A DNA stretch of 64,000 nucleotides from CAXSEF01 sp964236695 (lineage in GTDB: Bacteria > Pseudomonadota > Alphaproteobacteria > Acetobacterales > Acetobacteraceae), in the NCBI GenBank assembly GCA_964236695.1, contig CAXSFU010000002.1, positions 56,976-120,975 on the forward strand, in the 5' to 3' direction. Both the position numbers and the translations under genes were made by a program. Shown here piece after piece: positions 17,176 to 26,069 of this stretch. Position 1 is the first letter of the stretch, and each line of letters begins with the position of its first letter. The notes under the pieces were generated by a model that saw only the letters and a list, made by a program, of their open reading frames with translations, made no database searches and was not told the DNA's origin.

Positions 17176-17535
17176 ATGCGTTCGTTCCCGATCCTTGCTC
17201 CGCTGGCGGTCGTGCTGCTGGCGGGGTGTGCCAGCAACACCGGCGTGCTGCCGACCGGGCCCAACGCTTACAGCATCTCGGTCGACCGGCCGGGGCTCGA
17301 CGGCGGGCGGGCGGCGGCGCGCAAGGTGGCGTTCACCACGGCAGAGGACTTCTGCCGAACGAAATCGCTGCAGTCGGAGGTGCTGGAAGCCAACCCGTTC
17401 GGGGGGACCTTCGAGTCCGACACCGGGCTCGACCTCGCGTTCACCTGCGTGCCGCTGAACGCGCCTGGGCCGTCGCCGCAGAGCTACCCGACGATGCCGG
17501 CGATCGGCAGTGGCGGCGGCACCGTGCCGTTCTGA
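17176..17535 (+). CDS. Small lipoprotein, function unknown
   Basis: A 119-residue protein with a textbook lipoprotein signal: MRSFPILAPLAVVLLAGC, lipobox LLAGC, with the acylated cysteine at residue 18. The mature part is Ser/Gly/Pro-rich with two further cysteines (EDFCRTK and FTCVPL) that could form a disulfide. AGAGG lies before the ATG. It is a short conserved-looking envelope protein; I know no function. It directly precedes the peptide transporter operon. Confidence 0.7.
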   Translation: MRSFPILAPLAVVLLAGCASNTGVLPTGPNAYSISVDRPGLDGGRAAARKVAFTTAEDFCRTKSLQSEVLEANPFGGTFESDTGLDLAFTCVPLNAPGPSPQSYPTMPAIGSGGGTVPF

Positions 17536-17546
17536 CGCAGCGGCCC

Positions 17547-19133
17547 GTGGCGGGCCCGGCCGCGGGGGTGCGGCGGCGCGAGGTGCTGCGCGGGGCGGCG
17601 CTGCTGGGGCTCGGGGGCGGCGCGTGCCGGGCGCGGGCGGCGGGAGCGTCGGGCGTGCCGCGGGCGGGGGCGGTGCTGCGGATCGCGCAGATCGGGCCGG
17701 CGGGGCGGGTGGACCCGGTGACGGCGGCCGACACCGGGGCGCTGGTGCTGCTGCAGCAGGCGGCGGAGTTCCTCCTGCTCGATGCGGCGGACGGCACGCT
17801 GCGGCCGATGCTGGCGACCGCGTGGGCGCCGAACGCGGACGGGTCGGTGTGGGAGTTCTCGATCCGCGACGGGGTGCGCTTCCATTCGGGGCGGGTGCTG
17901 CGGGCGGCCGACGTCGCGGCGACGATGAACCGGCTGGCGAATCCGGCGAACGGGTCGAACGCGCTGTCGGTGTTCCGCGGCGTGCTGTCGCCGGGGGGCG
18001 CCGTGGCGGTGGACGAGCGGACGGTGCGCTTCACGCTGGACGCGCCGAACGGGAATTTCCCTTACTGCGTGTCCTCGGACAACTACAACGCGGTGATCCT
18101 GCCGGAGGGGGCGGCGCCCGGGTTCGCGCCGCTTTCCGTCGACGGCGCGGGGTTCGACGGCACGGGGCCGTTCCGGCTCGCGCAGTACGTGCCGCAGTCC
18201 GGGTGCGTGTTCGTGCGCAACGCGGCCTGGTGGGGCGGCGAGGTGCTGCCGGCGCGGCTGGAGTTCGCCTTCCACGCGGACCAGCAGCCGCAGGTGCTCG
18301 CCATGCAGGGCGGGGACGCGGACCTGATGCAGCAGCTCGTGGTGCAGGGCGGGCAGGCGCTGCTCGACGACCCGGGCTTCACGCACATCGCGATCCGCTC
18401 GACGGCGCAGCGCCTGGTGCACCTGCGCTGCGACCGGGGGCCGTTCGCGGACCGGCGGGTGCGGCAGGCGATGGCGCTGGCGGTGGACCGGGCGGGGATC
18501 GTCGCCGGGCCGTTCCGCGGGCTGGCGCAGCTCGGCAATGACTCGCCGTTCGCGCCGAGCCTGGCCGTCACCGATCCGGGGGTGGCGCAGCGGCGGCGCG
18601 ACGTCGGGCGGGCGCGGGCGCTGATGGCGGAGGCGGGGCATGCGGGCGGGATCGACGCCGTGCTGGTGACGGAGCAGCTGTTCGAGATCGCGGACTACGC
18701 GGCGATCCTGGCGGCGGAGGCGGCGGAGGTGGGCATCCGGCTGCGGCTGCGGGTGGAGGACGTGGGCGCATACTACGGGGCGGCGACCTTCGGGCGCTCG
18801 GACTGGCTCGACAGCGACATCGGCATCACCGACTACGGGCACCGCGGCACGCCGGACGTGATGCTGCAGGCGACGCTGCGCTCCGGGGGTCCGTGGAACG
18901 CGTCGCGGTTCGCCGATCCGGTGTTCGACGCGCTGGCGGCGCGCTATGTCGCGGCGCTGGAGCCGGAGGCGAGGCGGGGGCTGGCGGGGGATTTGCAGCG
19001 GCTGCTGCTGGAGCAGACGCCGGCGATCACGGGGTATTTCTACGACTACCTGGTGCCGATGCGGGCGGGGCTGGCGGGGGTCGAGGCGACGGCGCAGGCG
19101 CAGCTGTTCCTGGCGGGGGCGGGGTTCGCGTGA
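17547..19133 (+). CDS. Peptide/opine-type ABC transporter substrate-binding protein
   Basis: A 528-residue periplasmic binding protein of family 5 (dipeptide, oligopeptide, nickel or opine binding). A twin-arginine signal, RRREVLRGAALLGLGGG, lies at the N-terminus. Family features include LLDAADGTLRPMLATAW, WEFSIRDGVRFHSGR and a C-terminal DYLVPM region. It starts a transporter operon with two permeases and a double ATPase. There is no ATG near the signal; GTG at 17547 or 17568 is likely, and both keep the RR motif. The ligand cannot be told from sequence. Confidence 0.88.
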   Translation: MAGPAAGVRRREVLRGAALLGLGGGACRARAAGASGVPRAGAVLRIAQIGPAGRVDPVTAADTGALVLLQQAAEFLLLDAADGTLRPMLATAWAPNADGSVWEFSIRDGVRFHSGRVLRAADVAATMNRLANPANGSNALSVFRGVLSPGGAVAVDERTVRFTLDAPNGNFPYCVSSDNYNAVILPEGAAPGFAPLSVDGAGFDGTGPFRLAQYVPQSGCVFVRNAAWWGGEVLPARLEFAFHADQQPQVLAMQGGDADLMQQLVVQGGQALLDDPGFTHIAIRSTAQRLVHLRCDRGPFADRRVRQAMALAVDRAGIVAGPFRGLAQLGNDSPFAPSLAVTDPGVAQRRRDVGRARALMAEAGHAGGIDAVLVTEQLFEIADYAAILAAEAAEVGIRLRLRVEDVGAYYGAATFGRSDWLDSDIGITDYGHRGTPDVMLQATLRSGGPWNASRFADPVFDALAARYVAALEPEARRGLAGDLQRLLLEQTPAITGYFYDYLVPMRAGLAGVEATAQAQLFLAGAGFA

Positions 19134-19287
19134 GGCAGCAAGCAAGGCCAGGGGCGCTGCCCCCGACGCCTGGAAGCGGGGACCCCGCCAGGGCGAGCCG
19201 CCCTGGACCGGCGATTTTGAAGACCATTGCGCCGGTCCAGGGGCGCTGCCCCTGGCGGGTCCAGGGCAGAGCCCTGGCCTTGCTTCC
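19134..19287. repeat. Type I modular palindromic repeat, copy 5
   Basis: Directly after the binding-protein stop. It ends GGCCTTGCTTCC, and the next three bases (TTG) appear to be the permease start codon. It contains the variant insert GACGCCTGGAAGCGG between the C-run and G-run of its first palindrome. Confidence 0.85.
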
Positions 19288-20226
19288 TTGAGCGCCGCGC
19301 TGCGCCGCGCCGGCTCGATGCTGCTGACCCTGTGGCTTCTCAGCCTGGTGGTGTTCGCCGGTGCGCAGCTCCTGCCCGGCGACGTGGGACGCGCGACGCT
19401 CGGGCCGCTGGCGGACGCGCGGGCGGTGGCGGAGCTGAACCACCGGCTGGGGACGGACCGGCCGGTGGCGGAGCGCTATTGGGCGTGGCTCGGCGGCGTG
19501 GTGCGGGGGGACCTGGGGGAGTCGACGACGTATCGGGCGCCGGTGGCGCCGTTCCTGGGGCGGGCGTTGCTGGCGTCGCTGCGGCTGGCGGGACTGGCGT
19601 TCGCCCTCGTGGTGCCGCTGTCGGTGGGGGCGGGGGTGTATGCGGCGCTGCACCGCGGCGGGTGGCGGGACCGGGGGATCACGCTGCTGGGGCTGTCGCT
19701 GACGGTGGTGCCGGAGTTCGTCTCCGGGATCGTGCTGATCCTGGTGTTCGGGCTGTGGCTGCGCTGGCTGCCGATCTCGGCGCGGGTGGCGCCGGGGGCG
19801 GGGTTTGTGGAGACGCTGCGGCACCTGCTGCTGCCGGCGCTGCCGCTGGTGCTGGTGCTGTTCGGGTATGTGGCGCGGATCGCGCGGGCAGGGACGGCGG
19901 ATGCGCTGGACGCGGACTACACGCGGACGGCGGTGCTGAAGGGCTTGCCGATGCGGGTGGTGCTGGGGCGGCACGTGCTGCGCAACGCGCTGCTGCCGAC
20001 GGTGAGCGTGCTGGCGTCGCAGGCGGGGTATCTGCTGGGCGGGCTGGTCGTGGTGGAGTCGCTGTTCCGCTACGACGGGCTCGGCAGCCTGATCCTGGTG
20101 GCGGCGCGCACCCACGACGTGGCGATGCTGGAGGCGGCGGTGCTGGCGGTGGGGGTGGTGACGCTGCTCGCGTCGCTGGCGGCGGACGTGGCGACGGCGC
20201 TGCTCGACCCGCGGCGGGCGCGGTGA
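19288..20226 (+). CDS. ABC transporter permease, DppB type
   Basis: A 312-residue inner-membrane permease with about six membrane segments. It has the family's N-terminal MLLTLWLLSLVVFAGAQLLPGD and the cytoplasmic loop ADALDADYTRTAVLKGLPMRVVL (EAA loop, with its conserved glycine) that docks on the ATPase. It forms a heterodimer with the next permease. The chosen start TTG is the last triplet of the type I repeat; the ATG at 19318 would remove part of the first segment. No Shine-Dalgarno sequence is seen. Confidence 0.88.
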   Translation: MSAALRRAGSMLLTLWLLSLVVFAGAQLLPGDVGRATLGPLADARAVAELNHRLGTDRPVAERYWAWLGGVVRGDLGESTTYRAPVAPFLGRALLASLRLAGLAFALVVPLSVGAGVYAALHRGGWRDRGITLLGLSLTVVPEFVSGIVLILVFGLWLRWLPISARVAPGAGFVETLRHLLLPALPLVLVLFGYVARIARAGTADALDADYTRTAVLKGLPMRVVLGRHVLRNALLPTVSVLASQAGYLLGGLVVVESLFRYDGLGSLILVAARTHDVAMLEAAVLAVGVVTLLASLAADVATALLDPRRAR

Positions 20227-20254
20227 GCGGGGTGCGGGCGGCACGTCGGCCGGG

Positions 20255-21088
20255 ATGGGCGACTGGGCGCGGGCGTTGAGGGCCCGGGGCCGCCTGCCGG
20301 GCTCGGCGTGGTGCGGGGTGGCGATCCTGGCGGTGTGGGCGGTGTGCGCGGCGTTCGGGCCGTGGATCGCGCCGCACGGGGTCAACGAGATCGACCTGCG
20401 CGCGGTGCTGCGGCCGCCGTCGTGGGCGCATCCGTTCGGCACGGACGGGATCGGGCGCGACGTTTTGTCGCGGGTGATCCTGGGCGCGCGCGACATCCTG
20501 GTGACGGCGCCGCTGGCGGCGGGGCTGGGGACGCTGGCAGGCACGGCGCTCGGGCTTGTGGGCGGGTATGGCGGGGGGTGGCTCGACGCGGTGCTGGCGC
20601 GGGCGACGGACACGCTGGTGGCGCTGCCGCTGCTGGTGGTGGCGCTGCTGGCGCTGAGCGCGCTGGGCGTGTCGCAGGGCGCGGTGATCGCGGTGATCGG
20701 GCTGGTGTTCGCGCCGCTGATCGCGCGCACGGTGCGCGCCGCGGTGCGGGCGGAGTGCGCGCTGGACTACGTGGCGGCGGCGCGGCTGCGCGGCGAGCCG
20801 GCGTGGCGGGTGATGGGGGTCGAGATCCTGCCCAACGTGCTGGGGCCGATCGTGGTCGAGGCGACGGTGCGTCTGGGCTACGCGGTGTTCACGGTGGCAT
20901 CGCTGTCGTTCCTGGGCTTCGGGCTGCAGCCGCCGTCGCCGGACTGGGGGCTGGCGATCGCGCAGAACTACGGGACGCTGAGCGGGGGGGTGTGGTGGAC
21001 GGTGGCGTTCGACGCGGGGGCGACGGCGTCGCTGGTGGTCGCGGTCAACCTGGTGGCCGAGGGGCTGCAGCGCAGGGGGCTGGCGTGA
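20255..21088 (+). CDS. ABC transporter permease, DppC type
   Basis: A 277-residue permease, partner of the DppB-type subunit. The N-terminal membrane segment AWCGVAILAVWAVCAAF is followed by the periplasmic HPFGTDGIGRDVLSRV signature typical of DppC/OppC. The EAA loop ALDYVAAARLRGEPAWRVM and the conserved FLGFGLQPPSPDWG near the C-terminus are present. The gap to the previous gene is 28 bases. A type I repeat follows directly after the stop. Confidence 0.9.
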   Translation: MGDWARALRARGRLPGSAWCGVAILAVWAVCAAFGPWIAPHGVNEIDLRAVLRPPSWAHPFGTDGIGRDVLSRVILGARDILVTAPLAAGLGTLAGTALGLVGGYGGGWLDAVLARATDTLVALPLLVVALLALSALGVSQGAVIAVIGLVFAPLIARTVRAAVRAECALDYVAAARLRGEPAWRVMGVEILPNVLGPIVVEATVRLGYAVFTVASLSFLGFGLQPPSPDWGLAIAQNYGTLSGGVWWTVAFDAGATASLVVAVNLVAEGLQRRGLA

Positions 21089-21269
21089 GGAAGGCCAGGA
21101 AGGCCAGGGGCCCTGCCCCTGGACCCCGCCAGGGACAGGGTCCCTGGACCCCGTCCATTGGAGCGGTGCTCGCGGCCGAGGTCCTGTCTTTCAAATGGAT
21201 TCCAAAGGCTCGCCTTTGGCGGGGTCCCCGTCTTCAGGCATGGGGGGCAGAGCCCCTGGCCTTGCTTCC
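21089..21269. repeat. Type I modular palindromic repeat, copy 6
   Basis: Starts GGAAGGCCAGGAAGGCCAGG immediately after the permease stop and ends GGCCTTGCTTCC next to a TTG that is the likely start of the ATPase. It carries the variant insert (CGTCTTCAGGCAT in this orientation). Confidence 0.85.
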
Positions 21270-23447
21270 TTGACGGCGCTGGCCTTCGAGGCCGTGTCGG
21301 TCAGCTACGGCGGCCGCGCGGTGCTGCGCGACGTGTCGTTCGCGCTGGCGGCGGGCGAGGCGTACGGGCTGGTGGGCGAGTCCGGCTGCGGCAAGTCGAC
21401 GGCGGCGCTGGCGGTGCTGGGCGCGCTGCCGCGGGGGGCGCGGCTGGACGGGGGCCGGGTCGAGGTGCTCGGGCGCGACCTGGCGGGGCTGGGGGCGCGG
21501 GGGTTGCGGGCGCTGCGGGCGGCGGAGGTGTCGATGGTGTTCCAGGACGCCGGGCGGGCGCTGAACCCGACGCTGGGCGTGGGGCGGCAGGTGGCGGAAG
21601 CGTTCGTGCTGCTCGGCGCGTCGTGGCGGGAAGCGGAGTCGCGCGCGGTCGACGCGCTGGTGGGGGTGAGGCTGCCCGATCCGGTGGCGATGATGCGGCG
21701 GCTGCCGCACACGCTGTCGGGGGGGCAGCAGCAGCGGGTGGTGATCGCGATGGCGCTGGCCAAGTCGCCGCGCCTGCTGGTGCTGGACGAGCCGACGACG
21801 GCGCTGGACGCGACGGTGGAGGCGGAGATCCTGGCGCTGCTGGGCGAGCTGCGCGGCAGGACGCGCTCGGCGAGCCTGCTGATCAGCCACAACCTCGGGG
21901 TGATCGCGCGGGTGTGCGGGCGGACCGGGGTTCTGTATGCGGGCAGCCTGGTGGAGGAGGGGCCGACGGCGCTGCTGCTGGCGGCGCCGCGGCATCCCTA
22001 CACGGCGGCGCTGGTGGCGTGCCGGCCGCGCGGCACGCACCGCGAAGGGCGGCTGGCGACGATCGAGGGGGTGCCGCCGCCGCCTGGGCCGCTGCCGCCG
22101 GGGTGCGTGTATGCGCCGCGCTGCCCGCTGGCGGACGAGCGGTGCCGGGCAGAGGCGCCGGGGCGGACGGCGCTGGGGCTGGGGCATTCGGTGTGCTGCC
22201 ACCACCATGATCAGGTGGCGGCGTGGAGCGAGCAGGCGCGGCTGGCGGCGCGGCCGGGGGACGGGAGCGGGACCGGCCGTAGTACTGCGACGGGCCGATC
22301 GGTGGCTGCCGCTGGGGGTGCGGCGAGGGCGGACACGCCGGCGGCGGGGGCAGCGGAGGCCGTGCCGGCTGCGGTCGTGGCGGCAGGGCCTGTGCCGGCG
22401 GGGAGGGGACTGTTCCGGCGGCGGACGCGGGCGGACGCGGTTGCGGCAGCCGCGTCGGAGCGGGCGGCGGTGCCGGTGCTGGCGGCGGAGGAGGTGTCGC
22501 GCACCCATCCCGGGCCAGTGCGCTCGCTGCGGCCGCTGTCGCTGTCGCTTGCGGGCGGGGAGACGCTCGGCATCGTCGGGGAGTCTGGGAGCGGCAAGAC
22601 CACGCTGGCCCGGCTGCTGGTGGGGCTGGACGCGCCGGACGCGGGCGGCGTGGTGCGGCTGGACGGCGAGGCGTTGGCGGCGCTGGCGGGCGGGCGGGGG
22701 AGAGCGGCGCTGAAGGCGGTGCAGCTCGTGTTCCAGAACCCGGACAGCGCGCTGAACCGGGCGCATCGGGTGCGGCGCATCGTCGGGCAGGCGCTGCTGC
22801 GGCCGGGCGGGCTGCGCGGGCGGGCGGCGGTGGAGGCACGGCTCGGCGAACTGATGCGCGATATGCGGATGGGCGAGGCGCAGCTCGACGCGCGGCCGCC
22901 GGAGCTGTCGGGCGGGCTGAAGCAGAGGGTGGCGATCGCGCGCGCGTTCGCGGCCGGGCCGCGGGTCATGGTGTGCGACGAGCCGACCTCGGCGCTGGAC
23001 GTGTCGGTGCAGGCGGCGGTGCTGAACCTGCTGGCGGACCTGCAGGCCGAGCACGGCACGGCGCTGGTGCTGATCTCGCACGACCTGGCGGTGGTGCGAT
23101 TCCTGGCGGACCGGGTGGCGGTGCTGTACGCCGGGCGGCTGATGGAGGCCGGGCCGACGGCCGCGGTGCTCGGCGGGCCGCACCATCCCTACACGGCGGC
23201 GCTGGTGTCGGCGGCGTTCGCGACGCCGGACCGGCCGCCGACGGTGCTGTCGGGCGCGCGGCCGTCGGCGTCGGCGCCGCCGGGCGGCTGCCTGTTCCAC
23301 ACGCGCTGCCCGCGCCGGATCGGTCCGGTGTGCGACACCGAGGAGCCGCCGCTGCACGGGGATGGGGAGGGGCACGCGATTCGCTGCCACATCCCGCGCG
23401 ACGAGCTGGACAGTGCTGCGGGTGGGCGCGGCGGCGCGGCGGGGTGA
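21270..23447 (+). CDS. Fused double ATPase of peptide-type ABC transporter (DppD-DppF)
   Basis: Two complete ATP-binding domains in one 725-residue chain. Domain 1 has GESGCGKST, LSGGQQQRV and LLVLDEPT, followed by the oligopeptide-transporter cysteine tail (YAPRCPLADERC). After an Ala/Gly-rich linker of about 75 residues, domain 2 has GESGSGKTT, LSGGLKQRV, MVCDEPTSALD and a second cysteine tail (FHTRCPRRIGPVC). Fusions of this kind are common in this family. The only nearby starts are TTG at 21270 (end of the repeat) or ATG at 21240 (inside the repeat); TTG gives the N-terminus closest to the family. Confidence 0.9.
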   Translation: MTALAFEAVSVSYGGRAVLRDVSFALAAGEAYGLVGESGCGKSTAALAVLGALPRGARLDGGRVEVLGRDLAGLGARGLRALRAAEVSMVFQDAGRALNPTLGVGRQVAEAFVLLGASWREAESRAVDALVGVRLPDPVAMMRRLPHTLSGGQQQRVVIAMALAKSPRLLVLDEPTTALDATVEAEILALLGELRGRTRSASLLISHNLGVIARVCGRTGVLYAGSLVEEGPTALLLAAPRHPYTAALVACRPRGTHREGRLATIEGVPPPPGPLPPGCVYAPRCPLADERCRAEAPGRTALGLGHSVCCHHHDQVAAWSEQARLAARPGDGSGTGRSTATGRSVAAAGGAARADTPAAGAAEAVPAAVVAAGPVPAGRGLFRRRTRADAVAAAASERAAVPVLAAEEVSRTHPGPVRSLRPLSLSLAGGETLGIVGESGSGKTTLARLLVGLDAPDAGGVVRLDGEALAALAGGRGRAALKAVQLVFQNPDSALNRAHRVRRIVGQALLRPGGLRGRAAVEARLGELMRDMRMGEAQLDARPPELSGGLKQRVAIARAFAAGPRVMVCDEPTSALDVSVQAAVLNLLADLQAEHGTALVLISHDLAVVRFLADRVAVLYAGRLMEAGPTAAVLGGPHHPYTAALVSAAFATPDRPPTVLSGARPSASAPPGGCLFHTRCPRRIGPVCDTEEPPLHGDGEGHAIRCHIPRDELDSAAGGRGGAAG

Positions 23448-23504
23448 GAGGCGGTCCGGCCTGGCGTCGGTGCAGGAAAGAGGTTTGGCGGCGGCGGCGT
23501 CGTT

Positions 23505-23561
23505 CAGGAAGGCCCGGGCTCTGCCCTGGACCCGCCAGGGGCAGCGCCCCTGGACCGGCGT
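23505..23561. repeat. Type I repeat fragment, copy 7
   Basis: Half an element: CAGGAAGGCCCGGGCTC, then CCAGGGGCAGCGCCCCTGG-type palindromes, without the mirrored right end. It lies between the convergent ends of the ATPase and VOC genes. Confidence 0.75.
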
Positions 23562-23611
23562 TCGATTGGGTTCCGGGGCGCGACGTCGGGGTGGGACGCT
23601 GCCCGGTGCCG

Positions 23612-24568
23612 CTACGCCTGCCTCAGTTCCAGCAGGTGACCGTCGAGGTCGCGCGCAAAGGCGGTGCGGCCCTCGTCGCCGTCGACCACGCCGGGGGAGA
23701 CGAGACGCCCGCCGGCCGCCTGCAGGGCGGCGGCGGCCTGGTCGAGGTGGGTGGCCTCCAGCACGAGGCGGGTGGCCAGGATGTCGGCAACGGTGGCGTC
23801 GCCGGGCATCGGGCGCCCGTCGGAGGGCGCACGGTAGCCGAGCAGCTCGATGTGGGGCGGGGCGTCGGCGGGGGTCATCGCCACGACGTCGACCACCGGG
23901 TCTGCGGCGCCGTCGAGGCGCTGCTGCGCGGGGCCGGTGTTCACGCCGGCCTTGGCTTTCGCGAGGCCGAGGGCCGCGGTGTAGAAGCGGGCGCTGGCCG
24001 CGGCGTCGGCGACGCCGATCGCGGAGTGGTCGAGGCCGAGGCACGGCTCGGCGGGGTCGCGGGCGGCGGCCCGCCAGGCGTCGGGCTCCCGGCCGGCGGG
24101 GAACTGCAGCAGCTCCAGCGGGTGGCCGTCGGGGTCGCGGAACTTGAAGGCGAGGACGCCGCCGCTCGACTCCGGCAGGCGCTGCGGGCCGTCGAGCGAG
24201 ATCGCGACGCAGCCGACGCCGCGCAGCCGGCGGTAGGCCGCATCCATGTCGGCGACGATGATCGCGACGTGCTGGAACCACAAATCCTGGCTGCGGCTGC
24301 CGTCGGGGTAGGGACGGGCCGGGGTGAGGTGGCGCTCCAGCTCCAGGTGCTGGCCGCCCAGGCGCAGCATCGTCACCTCTGCCCGCGCGCCAGGGGTGGC
24401 GGTGGCGCGTGCGAACCCCTCGCCGCCGCGGGTGCGGGTGCCGAGGACCGTGAAGCCGAGCGCGTCGCGGTAGAACGCCGCGAGCCGCACCGGGTCGGAC
24501 ACCGGCAGCACGACGCGCAGCAGGCGGCGGGGGACCGCATCGGGGCCGCCTGTTCCCGTGTCGGTCAT
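23612..24568 (-). CDS. Double-domain VOC (glyoxalase/dioxygenase-like) protein
   Basis: A 318-residue protein with two vicinal-oxygen-chelate domains. The first (about 15-165) contains VVLPVSDPVRLAAFYRDALGF, HVAIIVADMDAAYRRL and a DPDGHPLELLQF end. The second (about 185-318) contains GLDHSAIGVADAAASARFYT and RDLDGHLLELRQA. The family includes glyoxalases, ring-cleaving dioxygenases and resistance proteins; metal-binding His/Glu positions appear present. Downstream of cupin and DoxX genes on the same strand. Substrate unknown. Confidence 0.85.
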   Translation of the reverse strand: MTDTGTGGPDAVPRRLLRVVLPVSDPVRLAAFYRDALGFTVLGTRTRGGEGFARATATPGARAEVTMLRLGGQHLELERHLTPARPYPDGSRSQDLWFQHVAIIVADMDAAYRRLRGVGCVAISLDGPQRLPESSGGVLAFKFRDPDGHPLELLQFPAGREPDAWRAAARDPAEPCLGLDHSAIGVADAAASARFYTAALGLAKAKAGVNTGPAQQRLDGAADPVVDVVAMTPADAPPHIELLGYRAPSDGRPMPGDATVADILATRLVLEATHLDQAAAALQAAGGRLVSPGVVDGDEGRTAFARDLDGHLLELRQA

Positions 24569-24594
24569 GGCGAATGCCCGGCGGTGCGCATCGC

Positions 24595-25092
24595 CTAGCG
24601 GACGCGGCAGGGGCGGGCGACGGTGGGCGCCACGTCCAGGCCGACGACCATCAGCACGCAGGGCTCGTCGCCGACGGTGCCGGACAGGTGGCCCTTGTGG
24701 CCCTGCGCGTCGGCGCGGCAGTTCTGGTCCTCGCCCAGCTCGACGTCGCCCGGGCCCATCTCGACACGGGTGCCGTCCATGGTTTCCACGAACCAGCGGC
24801 CGGAGATCGGCGCGATCCACTGCGGCTTCGGGTTCTCGTGCCAGTCGCCATACCAGCCGACCGGCAGGACGGTGAACGTCACCACGGACCTGGCTTCCGG
24901 CTCCTTGTGATTCCACTGCGGCTGCACGCCCTCGCCGACGCCCTTCAGCTCGAAGCTGTCCAGCGTGCAGCGGGTCTGGTGGCTGACGCCGTCCTCGTCG
25001 ACCCAGGCGTGCCAGTAGCCCAGGGTCGGGTGCGGGCCGGGGTTCTGCCCGGCGGCAGAGCCTTCTGCGGCGCGGACGATGCGGTCGGTCAT
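24595..25092 (-). CDS. Cupin-fold protein
   Basis: A 165-residue protein with a cupin-like beta-barrel pattern: GWYGDWHENPKPQWIAPISG, then WFVETMDGTRVEMGPGDVELGEDQ, and a late glycine-rich strand with the GHKGH histidines. Such proteins bind a metal and act as small isomerases, oxygenases or sensors. Twenty-six bases separate it from the VOC gene start. It may form a unit with the VOC and DoxX genes. No precise role can be given. Confidence 0.75.
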   Translation of the reverse strand: MTDRIVRAAEGSAAGQNPGPHPTLGYWHAWVDEDGVSHQTRCTLDSFELKGVGEGVQPQWNHKEPEARSVVTFTVLPVGWYGDWHENPKPQWIAPISGRWFVETMDGTRVEMGPGDVELGEDQNCRADAQGHKGHLSGTVGDEPCVLMVVGLDVAPTVARPCRVR

Positions 25093-25180
25093 GGCGGTGT
25101 TCCCGTGCGGTGCGCCACGCCTTACGCGGCCGGCGGGCGGCGGTTCGCCGTGACGCGCCCGCTTCGTGCGCGGACCGGTC

Positions 25181-25318
25181 AGGGAAGGAAGGCCAGGGGC
25201 TCTGCCCGGGACCCCGCCAAAGGCTAGCCTTTGGAATCCACTTTCTAAGTAAGGCCGGGTCCAGGGGCGGCTCGCTCCTGGCGGGTCTGGGCAGAGCCCA
25301 GCCTTGCTTGCCTTGGCA
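25181..25318. repeat. Type I modular palindromic repeat, copy 8
   Basis: Runs from AGGGAAGGAAGGCCAGGGG to CCAGCCTTGCTTGCCTTGG. It contains CCAAAGGC-TA-GCCTTTGG and CCAGGGGCGG/CTCCTGG modules. It ends about 20 bases before the DoxX stop. Confidence 0.85.
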
Positions 25319-25338
25319 GGCCAAGCCGGCCGACGGCA

Positions 25339-25827
25339 TCAGTTCGCCAAGGCCGCCGCCGCGTCGGCGGTGGCGGCGGGGGTTGCCGACACCGGGCCGC
25401 TGGAGAAGGGGTGGCGCACCACCTGGCCGACGGGGGCGAGCTGCAGGCCGAGCACCACCAGCAGCAGGCCGCCGACGAGGCCGAAGTTCTTCAGGAACTC
25501 CCAGAACTCCTCGCGGCCCTTGCTCTGGCCGGCGGCGAGCAGGTCGGAGTAGGTCCAGAACGGGTGGTAGAGCAGGGCTGTCACCGCGCAGAAGCCGGCC
25601 AGCACGAAGGCGGCGAGGCGGTCGGACCAGCCGAACACGATGCACACCGGCGTCACCAGCTCGACCACGATCGCGATGACCAGCAGCACCGGGCCGCCGG
25701 GCAGGAACGAGGAGTTCGCCTGCTTGAGCGCCTGGTTCCAGTGCACGACCTTGTCGAGCGCGGAGAAGGGGAACAGGCAGACCAGGCAGATCCTGGCGAT
25801 CAGGGCGGCGGCGGCGTTGAGGAGCAT
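25339..25827 (-). CDS. DoxX-family membrane protein
   Basis: A 162-residue inner-membrane protein with four hydrophobic segments and the family's first-helix pattern (LIARICLVCLFPFSALDKVVHW). DoxX-family proteins are subunits of thiosulfate:quinone oxidoreductases or are stress-linked membrane proteins; without a DoxD partner the role stays open. The ATG at 25827 has AGGGA upstream; a GTG at 25860 would add 11 residues. It leads the small DoxX-cupin-VOC group. Confidence 0.85.
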   Translation of the reverse strand: MLLNAAAALIARICLVCLFPFSALDKVVHWNQALKQANSSFLPGGPVLLVIAIVVELVTPVCIVFGWSDRLAAFVLAGFCAVTALLYHPFWTYSDLLAAGQSKGREEFWEFLKNFGLVGGLLLVVLGLQLAPVGQVVRHPFSSGPVSATPAATADAAAALAN

Positions 25828-26069
25828 GGGTCGGTCCCTGGATGGGCGCGCCTGCGACACCGGGCAGCGGCCGGTGGGCGGGGCGGGTGGCGGTGGCAGG
25901 CGTGGTGCGCCTCAAAGCCGGAGGAAGGCCGCGAGTTGCGCGCGCGGGCGTTCGCCTGCCATGCTTGGGGAATGGCCGGGCTGGTCCGGGTGTCGCATGC
26001 GTTGCGCGCGTGCAACATTGCGGGCTGCGTCACGTTGCCGCCGTTCGGCAGACGCAAGGATCGACACCG

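Noticed and set aside
13406..21200. Shared peptide beginning MDSKGSPLAGS encoded in several repeats, in frame with genes
   Set aside because: Other copies have stop codons or frameshifts in the same stretch (for example CCAAAGGCTAGCC at 39.4 kb), so it is not maintained as a protein segment.
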